Of a stretch of DNA of 64,000 nucleotides, positions 27,101-33,753 are shown piece after piece. The position numbers and the translations under genes are program-made. Position 1 is the stretch's first letter, and every line of letters starts with the position of its first letter. Source of the DNA: Pontibacter oryzae (lineage in GTDB: Bacteria; Bacteroidota; Bacteroidia; Cytophagales; Hymenobacteraceae); assembly GCF_003576375.1 (NCBI RefSeq), contig NZ_QWGE01000001.1, forward strand, positions 496,001-560,000. Direction: 5' to 3'. The notes beneath the pieces were generated by a model that was given only the letters and a program-made list of their open reading frames with translations, made no database searches and was not told the DNA's origin.

Positions 27101-29051
27101 CATAAACGTTGTTCAGGGCAATGTATGCTTTAACTTTTTGCAGCTCCTCTCTGAACTGGTCTGGGGCTACTTTCTTTTTAACTTCTTTCTGTCGGTAAGC
27201 CAAATAAGCTTCTGCCAACTGGTTTATTACCTCGTTATGGAAAGCGGCAGCGCCCATGGCAGGCTCCAGTATCTTCAGCTCTAACAGGTCCAGGGCTTTC
27301 ATTTCGCCTTTATCCAGCTTTTCCAGTATCGGCTTAAGGGTATACTTTACCGTACATTGGGTAAGTACCTCTGGGGTATAATAAGAAGCAGATTTCTGGC
27401 GGTCACGGCCACTCAGGCGGTAAATGAAAGTACCTTTTTTGTGCACCACCATTTTATGGTCAGCGTCCTTCAGCACTTCGCCTTCATCAAAGTCGTCCCG
27501 GCGGTGGCGTGGCACCAGGTAAGTACCCTCGTTTGGCTTGCCTTTCGGGTGTACTTCTATGTATTCTGTCTCGGCAAAGAAACCTCTGAAAGCCAGCAAG
27601 CTCTCATATACACTACCCAACTGGTTTATACCCAGGTTGGCATAAGAGATTCGACCACGTGCCTTGCCTTTCTGCTTACGGGAGAGTGATAGCTGGCAAA
27701 TAATGTCCTGCCATACTACGTTCCTTATCTTTACCTGTGGCAGGTATGTTAACTTTCTGTCTTCAAACAGAGGGGTATCCAGGCTTCGAACTCTAAAGCT
27801 CCTGTTATCCTGTTCTTTTTCTCGGTAACCGCTATTAAGCAGGTTAAACAAGCGCTGCAAAGATTCGTGGAAGAAATAGCCATTTTGGCTAGATGCCGTA
27901 TTAAGTGGCACCTGCTCCAGGTCGCGCAGCATTTCCAGGGAGTAGCCATGCTGGTAGGTCTGGTCGTTAGCAGGCAGTATGTCCAGATCCGGGCGAGACT
28001 CTGCATAAAACAGGAACAACAAACGGTATACCATGGTAAGGCAGTCATCCTTCAACTTCGCTGCATCCAGTTTCAGTTCTTCCTCTTCTGGTTCGCCTGT
28101 TTCCAGGGTCTCCTCATCGCTGGTAAGTGTACCCTCAAGTATGGCTTTCTTGTGTGTTATATTCTGGAAGTACCATACTGCCTCATTTGCCAGCGCTTCT
28201 ACGGCATGTATTACCCCTTCTTTTAGGTCCTGAGTTACAGCATAGGCACTTTTATGCGAATCCTCGTCTAATTGCTCCATCAGCACGATGTCCGCATCTG
28301 GTGCCAGCGTTTCCTTGCTTATCAGGAAGTAGAATAGCGAGTAGTAATTCCTGTTCTTAGCGGTTTCATTAAACAACTCCTCCAGGTCAAACTGCAGGTA
28401 GCTACCTCTGAACCACTTCTCCTGCTCCAGCAGGAACACTACATTACCCGCCAACAGCAAAATATACTTTGGTCTGCGGTGCTGGTCTAACAGGAAAAGC
28501 TCCGATACAGCTTTGTTGATGATGGCAGGAGATATTTTAAGATCACGCGGTACGGTAAACACATTCTCCCATTGCGAACGGTGGTAGCGCTGCGGGTTCT
28601 GTACAGTCGTATCGTCTTCTACGTTGTAGCGCTGCTCAAACAGGCCATCAGGCTCCTCATCCCCTTCCTTTATCAGCGCCTGCATTTCCATGATCATCAG
28701 GTGCGGGTTCTCGCCTCTGAAGAGCCTATGGCGCACAGGTATAACCTCCTCATCATTGATGTAGAAAAGGTCTTTATACTCTGGCTTATCACCCTCATAC
28801 CCTAAGGCGTTAAGCACAAGCGTATGAAACTCGTGCGTCTTGGTAATCTTATCCTTCACCCGTAGGCGGTCTTCCAGATAGCTTTGCTTAAAGCGGTAGT
28901 ACTTATCTTTCAGCGCACTGATACGCTTGTTAAAAACCGTTATATCCTCTGCCGCATACCCAGACTTGTTCAATACCTTGCTGGTAAAGTCTTCGTCGAA
29001 GTAGTTGGAAGAGAAGTAATCGCCTATATTTTGTATGAACTTAATCATCAT
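24144..29051 (-). CDS. Large N6-adenine DNA methyltransferase (Eco57I/DrmMI-like), 1635 aa
   Basis: A class I SAM-dependent DNA methylase. Motif X-like KSASYYTPEVLTQC lies ahead of motif I ILEPAMGAAAFHNE (about 599), then VYGVDLNPTAVELGKLSL, and motif IV FDIAVGNPPWLKL (about 987). NPPW predicts N6-adenine methylation. About 550 N-terminal residues lack recognised motifs. The target-recognition region lies after NPPW (about 1000-1430). Length and companionship with an SNF2 helicase resemble DrmMI of class 1 DISARM or Eco57I-like enzymes. It probably marks self DNA, while the helicases act on unmarked phage DNA. No nuclease domain is visible. The stretch coding for the recognition region (about 24,750-25,950) is much more AT-rich than the rest, as if exchanged. 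It follows the SNF2 gene by 35 bases and is closed by the terminator at 24071. Confidence 0.9.
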   Translation of the reverse strand: MMIKFIQNIGDYFSSNYFDEDFTSKVLNKSGYAAEDITVFNKRISALKDKYYRFKQSYLEDRLRVKDKITKTHEFHTLVLNALGYEGDKPEYKDLFYINDEEVIPVRHRLFRGENPHLMIMEMQALIKEGDEEPDGLFEQRYNVEDDTTVQNPQRYHRSQWENVFTVPRDLKISPAIINKAVSELFLLDQHRRPKYILLLAGNVVFLLEQEKWFRGSYLQFDLEELFNETAKNRNYYSLFYFLISKETLAPDADIVLMEQLDEDSHKSAYAVTQDLKEGVIHAVEALANEAVWYFQNITHKKAILEGTLTSDEETLETGEPEEEELKLDAAKLKDDCLTMVYRLLFLFYAESRPDLDILPANDQTYQHGYSLEMLRDLEQVPLNTASSQNGYFFHESLQRLFNLLNSGYREKEQDNRSFRVRSLDTPLFEDRKLTYLPQVKIRNVVWQDIICQLSLSRKQKGKARGRISYANLGINQLGSVYESLLAFRGFFAETEYIEVHPKGKPNEGTYLVPRHRRDDFDEGEVLKDADHKMVVHKKGTFIYRLSGRDRQKSASYYTPEVLTQCTVKYTLKPILEKLDKGEMKALDLLELKILEPAMGAAAFHNEVINQLAEAYLAYRQKEVKKKVAPDQFREELQKVKAYIALNNVYGVDLNPTAVELGKLSLWLNVIHKEMHTPFFGYRLGVGNAVVGAWLKVYRHKQFAFVPIGKAGTKCEKKEWWNEAPKALAFGKEKINRKEDEVYHFLLPDVNMVPSAGIKLLKGEYPDEAKRVSDWRKKFCEPLRADEYQLLQKLSEQIDKLLEQHYRFQQKVNAFTRDLPGIFGVEKPTLHFHSYAEKEELVEARFGKNAPYFKLKRVMDYWCSLWFWDVRDASELPTRKQWFDEVAAILDFKPEDKKDGINATKSMQSESLRGVKQSELQFYRNDDEKVVVEEAISEFVTDKRQELFSSKRQQIVAQLNKQHRFFHYQLEFIEVFRERGGFDIAVGNPPWLKLQFEEKGLMGEAFPELEIRKVSAPKVRKLQSSFLEVAAHKEAYFEEYVGTESAATFMNAYQNYPLLVGQQTNLYKCVLSNGFNWISEKGFLGLLHPEGVYDDPKGQTLRKEIYPRLKYHFQFVNTLKLFSEILHWVTYSVNIYSGRKKDISFVSVNNLYHPATISSSEKHDGTGMCHGLKIKDDATGSYTWNIKPHSSRLIKIDEERLRILANTFEGSNKWEEARLVSIHAQEIMSVLEQFGSFSSSVSQYETKISEGWHETNDVNEGYIQRSTKYPDFESYEMIYSGPHFYVGNPLFKCPQEICIKHHQYDNVDSLLIDSSYFPRTNYVPHNVTEEYSSIMRGFAIGKDRESNPKYDNWLDHYKVGFRKMLSQSGERTLIGSILPPKAAHVNGVISLIFKNTERLLEFSALTSSIVLDFFIKTVGRSNLYDVTIQSFPLGVSDEYKPALIARVLLLNCLNQYYSTLWERSWKAEFVLDEWSKGDSRLKPFSILSQEWTWDTPLRNWFERRQALVEIDVITAMALGLSLEELILIYNVQFPVLQQNEDDTWYDQKGNIVFTCSKGLTGVGVDRPVWEQIRNLQEGETYDHTIEKSELYYGKKVTYYAPFDKCDRVEDYKLAWKHFEKVFEQEPVEVAPTTEA

Positions 29052-29086
29052 GTGCCTTTAGTTAATCTGTTTTCTGGTGCAGCTGA

Positions 29087-31960
29087 CTAGTTATAGAAGA
29101 CAGCCAGTATTTTCAGGTATGCGTCCTGGTTAAGCGAGGTAAGATCTTTGTAATATTGGCTCGACCTGCTCACAATAGTTTCAATCTCACGCTCCGTATC
29201 TTCTTTCTTTCGCATAATGATACCCGTCATGGTTTTATCCTGAAAGTCGATAGCTACCTGCTCTTTGGCAGAGGCTTCCCAAGCTTTCAACTGCTCCTGG
29301 TATTTCGTAAGCAAGCCTTCCATTTCAATTTCCTTCTGCACTTGCAGCTGGCGCATGTATAATTCCTGCCCGAACTGTACAACCTCTGGCAACAAGGACG
29401 TGAGTTGCGTTGTATCTGACTCAGCCACATATTCTGTGCTCAGGTCAGCATCTAATTTATACTTGTCTACAAACTCCTTAAGCGTATAAGGCTTGTCAGC
29501 TATACCTCCCGCCATACTCAAAGGCACTACAAAGAAAGAAGACACCACAGCCTGCCCCAGGTTATTCGTGATCTGGCCATGCACCACAAAATATGCTCTG
29601 CCCTCTGGCAGCCTAGATAGCTTTGCCACAAGCGCCACATCCTTATCTACACTCGCTTCTAACTTCGTCATGAAGTAGCGCATAATAGGGTGCAGATCAT
29701 ATAGCATCTGAAACTTGGCCCACTCCCCTTTTTTCTTCCGTGCCTCCTCTATGGCATTCTGCACCGTACCCTTATCAGTACTCAGGCGGTAAATGTCGTT
29801 TACCTTCACTTTCGCCTCAGGTGGCAAGTCGTACAGTATAGCGTTAAGTTCTTTTGTATTTCTGATTTCCAGATAAGTAGGATCAACAAAATTTGCATCC
29901 TGCTGCTCCAACAGCTGCACACTCTTTAGCTGCTCAATCAGGCTTTGGTAGAATTCGTTGTCACGCTCAAACAGCGTCGCAACCTCTTCAACAGGCTCCT
30001 CCTCTACATGGCTGTCTGTTATATCACCCTCTCCTGCAAAAAGCGCGTCCAGGTCAAAATCAATATCGTCGCTTAAGAAACCCTCATCCTGTTTTGCAAT
30101 AGCCTGCTGTACAATTTGTTCTTCCTGACCTGAGTCATAAAGTTTCAGTACTGAGCCAGCATCCCCTAAGGTCTTGTATACCTCTTCCTCCTTTTTAGTA
30201 AGGTTCTCAATGATGTGCAAGTCCGTTTTTAATCCCTCTACTTCAGAAGTTGCTACTAGGTAGTAGATATAAGGCGTGTTTTTCTGGCCGTAGCGATCTA
30301 TCCTACCGTTTCGTTGCTCCAGGGTTATCAGCGACCAAGGGATGTCGTAGTTAAACATCCTGTTACAGTAGTAGTGCAGGTTAACCCCCTGAGAGCCTGC
30401 GTCAGAAGCAATCAGAATCCTAACATCAGAGTCTTTCTTACCGAAGTCTTCAACTATACCCTGCTGCTCCACATCTGTTAAGCCGCCATGAAATTCAACT
30501 ATAGCTTTCTCATCAAGATTGAAGTCCTGCGTCAGGCGCTCCCGTAGGTATTTTATGGTATCAATTCGCTCAGCGAAAACGACAATACGATCGTCCTTTG
30601 GTCGGCCACTCCAGCCCAGCTTAACAAGCTGATTCTTGAAAGCTTCGTACTTGGAGTCCTTTTTAGAAGCAAGTATAATCTCTAGGCCTTCTTTTAGACC
30701 TTTCAATAAATCAAGATTATCCTCAGCCTTTTCTGTCTGCACACCAGACTTCTCAATCCTGTCTATTCGGTTACAAATAGTTGAAAATGCAGCCTTAGGT
30801 GAGGACATATAAGCTTTGAACAAGCCGATCGCAAAAAGAAAGTCCCTTTGCTCCGCTCGTTTGTTCTTACCAAACAGGTTTTCCTCTGTCTCTTTATCCA
30901 AGTTCCTGAGTGCCTCAAACTTAATCTTTTGTTGCTCTCTCAGGAAGTCTTCTTCTACATCAGTAAGCGGCGCATGTATAGGTACAATCTTGCGATCCTG
31001 AAAATTGGCCTGTACCTCCGCATCAAGGATGTGATGTTTAAAACGTCTAACGTAATATGGCTCCACGTCAGCTTTAGCGTAGTCACCAGTACGAGGTATA
31101 GCCGTTGGCTCAATCATGTTTATCAGATTGGCAAAGCTTTCCTTTTTACCGTTGTGTGGCGTAGCAGATGTAAGCACCAGCGACTCACATTTAGTAGCCA
31201 AGAACTGCGCAAGGTCGCCTCGCTGGCTGGAAGAGTTGGCTACCGTATGGCATTCGTCGATAACAATAATATCCCAGCGTGACTTTTCGATGTAGTGTCT
31301 GAATTTAGCGTTATTCTTTAGTGTGTCGATAGACACAATAGTCTTGTCGTAGTAATCGAACGGGTTCTTATTGGCGGGTAATTCTGCCTTGATCTGGGCT
31401 ATACCTTGTGAATCAAGACGAACCAAAGGTATAGCAAACCGATTCCACATTTCCTGCTGAAACTGCCCCAGAATAGATTTCAAGGCCAGCACCATCACAC
31501 GCTTCCCCTTTCCTCTCTTAATCATCTCAGAGAGGAAAATACCCACCTCGATGGTCTTACCCAAGCCAACACCATCAGCAATCAGAATACGGGGACGTGG
31601 TAGCTTAAACGCTTTAAGAGTGGGATCAAACTGGTAGTCGGCTACATTGAAAGCAGCTTTCTGAGCTATACATATCTTGTTACTGTTAGTAACAGAATTT
31701 CTTAGCTGCGTCTCCAGGTATAGCTTTGTTTTCCTATACCCATAATCGGTATCGGCCTCTAGCTTGGTATTTACAGGATCCAGCACCTGAATATCCGTAT
31801 CTAGTTTAGAATCGAATGTAAATCGCTTTCCTTTTACCAGTTCACTTATCCCTTCTGCATCCAACAGAACAGATCCATCATAGTTTTCAATGATATTGGT
31901 AACCAGGAAATCCTCTCCTCTTGTAGATATTCTCGTGCCAGGGGCGTATGCAATGCTCAT
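29087..31960 (-). CDS. SNF2-family helicase (DrmD/RapA-like)
   Basis: The frame is open from 32014, but the ATG at 31960 (MSIAYAPGTRISTRG) is chosen because the upstream part overlaps the promoter; this gives 957 aa. Walker A is ADGVGLGKTIEVGIF (about 131), motif II is VIDECHTVAN (about 235), and TSATPHNG follows. The second lobe has IASDAGSQGVNLHY and QRNGRIDRYGQ (about 557). The C-terminal 300 residues are helical and include two segments with coiled-coil character. SNF2/RapA-like translocases partnered with a large methylase are typical of DISARM class 1 (DrmD with DrmMI) and of helicase-methylase-ATPase systems. It is the first gene of the minus-strand cargo and has a promoter with two 10-bp repeats just ahead of it. 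Confidence 0.9.
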   Translation of the reverse strand: MSIAYAPGTRISTRGEDFLVTNIIENYDGSVLLDAEGISELVKGKRFTFDSKLDTDIQVLDPVNTKLEADTDYGYRKTKLYLETQLRNSVTNSNKICIAQKAAFNVADYQFDPTLKAFKLPRPRILIADGVGLGKTIEVGIFLSEMIKRGKGKRVMVLALKSILGQFQQEMWNRFAIPLVRLDSQGIAQIKAELPANKNPFDYYDKTIVSIDTLKNNAKFRHYIEKSRWDIIVIDECHTVANSSSQRGDLAQFLATKCESLVLTSATPHNGKKESFANLINMIEPTAIPRTGDYAKADVEPYYVRRFKHHILDAEVQANFQDRKIVPIHAPLTDVEEDFLREQQKIKFEALRNLDKETEENLFGKNKRAEQRDFLFAIGLFKAYMSSPKAAFSTICNRIDRIEKSGVQTEKAEDNLDLLKGLKEGLEIILASKKDSKYEAFKNQLVKLGWSGRPKDDRIVVFAERIDTIKYLRERLTQDFNLDEKAIVEFHGGLTDVEQQGIVEDFGKKDSDVRILIASDAGSQGVNLHYYCNRMFNYDIPWSLITLEQRNGRIDRYGQKNTPYIYYLVATSEVEGLKTDLHIIENLTKKEEEVYKTLGDAGSVLKLYDSGQEEQIVQQAIAKQDEGFLSDDIDFDLDALFAGEGDITDSHVEEEPVEEVATLFERDNEFYQSLIEQLKSVQLLEQQDANFVDPTYLEIRNTKELNAILYDLPPEAKVKVNDIYRLSTDKGTVQNAIEEARKKKGEWAKFQMLYDLHPIMRYFMTKLEASVDKDVALVAKLSRLPEGRAYFVVHGQITNNLGQAVVSSFFVVPLSMAGGIADKPYTLKEFVDKYKLDADLSTEYVAESDTTQLTSLLPEVVQFGQELYMRQLQVQKEIEMEGLLTKYQEQLKAWEASAKEQVAIDFQDKTMTGIIMRKKEDTEREIETIVSRSSQYYKDLTSLNQDAYLKILAVFYN

Positions 31961-31980
31961 CTCGTGGGTAAATATTATAT

Positions 31981-32014
31981 CATAAAGATATAGTAAAAAT
32001 CCATAAAGATACAA
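31981..32014 (-). promoter_or_regulatory. Promoter of the defence operon with duplicated 10-bp box
   Basis: CATAAAGATA occurs at 31981-31990 and again at 32002-32011, 21 bases (two helical turns) apart. On the minus strand TATCTTTA (31983-31990) is one base from the -7 consensus TAnnTTTG, with TTG (32012-32014) placed 21 bases upstream as the -33 element. It ends 21 bases before the ATG at 31960. The duplicated box may also serve as an operator. Confidence 0.5.
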
Positions 32015-32174
32015 TGATCTATTTAGGTGACTACTATCACCTACTTAACAAATTGTCAAAACATTGATTATAACGAGAAATGAGTTCTTTGCCCAGCATT
32101 ATCCCCCCACTTGAGCTGCAAACTATATATGAAGATTTTAACTCCTATCTTTGTTTCACAGCCACCGATCGGTT

Positions 32175-32855
32175 ATGAACGAAAAAGAACTAGTAGAATT
32201 TATTAACAGGTCAGACAGATCCGTTCTAAAGGAGTATTTAGATAGCTTAAAGGCTAAAATAGAAACAATCAACACGAGAATAGAGAGAATCTTACTGTTG
32301 CTTCTGCTTACATTTATATCATACTTTCTAATTCAGGACGCTTCTATATCCAATATTAACCTCGGTATCATTGAGCTCAGCAAAGCAGAGGTAGGCACTA
32401 TTATGATACCTCCAGTTTTTGCTTTCCTTTACTTCTACTATGCGGTTCTTAATAACCACTTAGCTGTTACCCTCAAAATGAGCAAGGTAATGGCTCACTA
32501 TCTACTATACAATGAGATAAAGTCAGTCTCTCAACTCAGCAACCCTGGGGATATAATTCTCCAGTTCCTGCCATTCTCATTCCTGTCTGATTTGTTTAAA
32601 ATAAGCCTGAGACCTTTAGCCTTTGGTTGCATCTTTATAATACTTGCTCTTCCTATATTGCTTATGATTGGGTTTATACCTTTTTGGTTTGAGTACTTTA
32701 CTATCAGATACTTGATAGAAAACTATTGGGGGAAGAGCATATTAATAATGCCTGCTGTAATAGTGAGCACGTGGTTTGCTATTTTAACAGTGGTGTATAT
32801 TATAAAATTTGCTTTTGAAACTCAGAACCTCGAAAAAGGTAACGTGGCTGATTAG
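32175..32855 (+). CDS. Small multi-pass membrane protein divergent from the defence operon
   Basis: The frame is open from a TTG at 32151; the ATG at 32175 (MNEKELVEFINRSDRS) gives 226 aa. After a charged N-terminal helix there are four hydrophobic segments: ILLLLLLTFISYFLI, GTIMIPPVFAFLYFYYAVL, FGCIFIILALPILLMIGF and ILIMPAVIVSTWFAILTVVY. I do not recognise the family. It lies inside the element, transcribed away from the SNF2 gene. Membrane proteins bordering defence operons are sometimes effectors that damage the cell envelope when infection is sensed; that role is only a possibility here. It could equally belong to the element's maintenance. Confidence 0.65.
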   Translation: MNEKELVEFINRSDRSVLKEYLDSLKAKIETINTRIERILLLLLLTFISYFLIQDASISNINLGIIELSKAEVGTIMIPPVFAFLYFYYAVLNNHLAVTLKMSKVMAHYLLYNEIKSVSQLSNPGDIILQFLPFSFLSDLFKISLRPLAFGCIFIILALPILLMIGFIPFWFEYFTIRYLIENYWGKSILIMPAVIVSTWFAILTVVYIIKFAFETQNLEKGNVAD

Positions 32856-32918
32856 CATGTAAGCGAGCATCAACAAATTAAGTTATAGGTGCTGAATACT
32901 ACTGATAAGCAAGAATCA

Positions 32919-32940
32919 ACTTGACCTATAACTTGACCCA
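32919..32940. repeat. Right copy of the inner 22-bp repeat (probable integrase arm site)
   Basis: Exact copy of 1509-1530, made of two ACTTGACC units around TATA. A partial inverted copy, GTTATAGGT, lies just before it at 32882-32890. Its position 50 bases from the att core suits an integrase arm site. Confidence 0.7.
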
Positions 32941-32945
32941 ATAAA

Positions 32946-32980
32946 AAAGCGCCTGCAAATACTTGATTTACAGGCGCTTT
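32946..32980 (-). terminator. Element-borne terminator behind the tRNA-Arg gene
   Basis: Ten-base arms (AAAGCGCCTG at 32946-32955, complement at 32971-32980) plus an inner AAAT/ATTT pairing are followed on the minus strand by a T-run. It replaces the displaced terminator at 1346-1380 for the tRNA-Arg transcript. Confidence 0.7.
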
Positions 32981-32990
32981 CTGAATTAAA

Positions 32991-33013
32991 TGTGATCCCG
33001 TTTGGATTCGAAC
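32991..33013. repeat. Right att core inside tRNA-Arg
   Basis: The 23 bases identical to 1380-1402. They form the T-arm and acceptor 3' strand of the intact tRNA-Arg gene, so integration preserved the tRNA. Confidence 0.9.
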
Positions 33014-33066
33014 CAAAGACCTACTGCTTAGAAGGCAGTTGCTCTATCCAGCTGAGCTACGAGACC
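32993..33066 (-). tRNA. tRNA-Arg(TCT)
   Basis: A 74-base cloverleaf. The acceptor GGTCTCG pairs with CGGGATC (G-T and T-G wobbles included). The D-arm is AGCTCAGCTGGATAGAGC, the anticodon loop CTTCTAA has TCT, and the T-loop is TTCGAAT. CCA is not encoded. It is the integration site of the element. Confidence 0.95.
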
Positions 33067-33103
33067 AGCGTTTATCAGGAGAGCTAATGCTCTACCCTTA
33101 AAC

Positions 33104-33135
33104 AAAAAATTTCGGAATCTCTTCCGAAATTTTTT
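33104..33135 (-). terminator. Terminator behind tRNA-Pro
   Basis: Fourteen-base perfect arms (33104-33117, 33122-33135) around a TCTC loop end in T-runs. It lies two bases past the tRNA-Pro 3' end on the minus strand. Confidence 0.75.
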
Positions 33136-33137
33136 AG

Positions 33138-33211
33138 TCGGGGTGGCAGGATTCGAACCTACGACCTCCACATCCCAAATGTGGCGCGATACCGGGCTAC
33201 GCTACACCCCG
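33138..33211 (-). tRNA. tRNA-Pro(TGG)
   Basis: A 74-base cloverleaf. CGGGGTG pairs with CACCCCG, the anticodon loop is TTTGGGA with anticodon TGG, and the T-loop is TTCGAAT. The C at position 1 is typical of bacterial tRNA-Pro. CCA is not encoded. Confidence 0.95.
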
Positions 33212-33330
33212 AACTATTTTGCTTTCAAACTAGCGGCAGTTCAACCGTTTTGCCTGATTGCGGTGCAAAGGTAAAATAAGATTTCCGATTCGCAAAAGTT
33301 TTAGAAACTTTTTTAATCATCATCTTACAG

Positions 33331-33417
33331 CGGAGAAGGGGGGATTCGAACCCCCGGTACCGTTACCAGTACGGCAGTTTAGCAAACTGCTGGTTTAAGC
33401 CACTCACCCACCTCTCC
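33331..33417 (-). tRNA. tRNA-Ser(GCT)
   Basis: An 87-base tRNA with the long variable arm of serine tRNAs. The acceptor GGAGAGG pairs with CTTCTCC, the anticodon is GCT in the loop between GTTT and AAAC, and the T-loop is TTCGAAT. The discriminator is G. Confidence 0.95.
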
Positions 33418-33753
33418 GTGGTTTCTCTTACTGCTTAAGAGATTGCAAACATACTACATCAGTTGATATAACGCAACCCCCTCCCCTAAAAATTCAGCCA
33501 AAAACTTACTTATTCCGCCTAATAGCAGGGCTAACTATCTGATACAGCAAATCTTGCTTGTCGCAAAAAATCTAAAATTATTTTTTGGCTGGCAGCTTTA
33601 TACTTGTCATGCTTAGGGAAACGTTCTTTGCAACCAGGTTTTATAGCCATCCTGTACCTACACAAGGCATACAGGTGTGGCGCAGGTTTAGTATATTTGT
33701 GATTGGCTGTGCCTGGGCGGGCAAACACACCTGCTGCGCACCACCCTTAACAT
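33418..33753. other. Intergenic region before batB
   Basis: No gene is seen in these 336 bases. TATATTTG at 33692-33699 matches the -7 consensus TAnnTTTG on the plus strand, 54 bases before the batB ATG, but no clear -33 element accompanies it. Confidence 0.4.

Larger units (their letters stand above)
1380..33013. mobile_element. Integrated element in the 3' end of tRNA-Arg(TCT), about 31.6 kb
   Basis: A 23-bp direct repeat, beginning TGTGATCCCG and ending ATTCGAAC, occurs at 1380-1402 and at 32991-33013, where it forms the 3' end of an intact tRNA-Arg. A second exact 22-bp repeat lies inside each end (1509-1530, 32919-32940). A tyrosine recombinase gene starts 162 bases from the left copy. 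In order the element holds integrase, HTH/excisionase-like, AAA replication-type and small unknown genes on the plus strand, then seven large defence-type genes on the minus strand and one membrane protein. I see no relaxase, coupling protein, type IV secretion, portal, terminase or capsid gene, so how it moves between cells is unclear. It may be a satellite, a mobilisable island needing a helper, or a defence island that moves with other DNA. Confidence 0.9.

Noticed and set aside
7634-31960. Calling the locus DISARM or Druantia
   Set aside because: DISARM needs drmA, drmB and drmC, and neither a DrmC-type phospholipase D nor separate drmA/drmB is present. Druantia types have DruE with other partners (DruA-D, DruM/F/G or DruH) that I do not see. 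Only single components match.
1380-33013. Prophage
   Set aside because: No capsid, portal, terminase, tail or lysis gene was seen; the only phage-like parts are the integrase and excisionase-like HTH protein.
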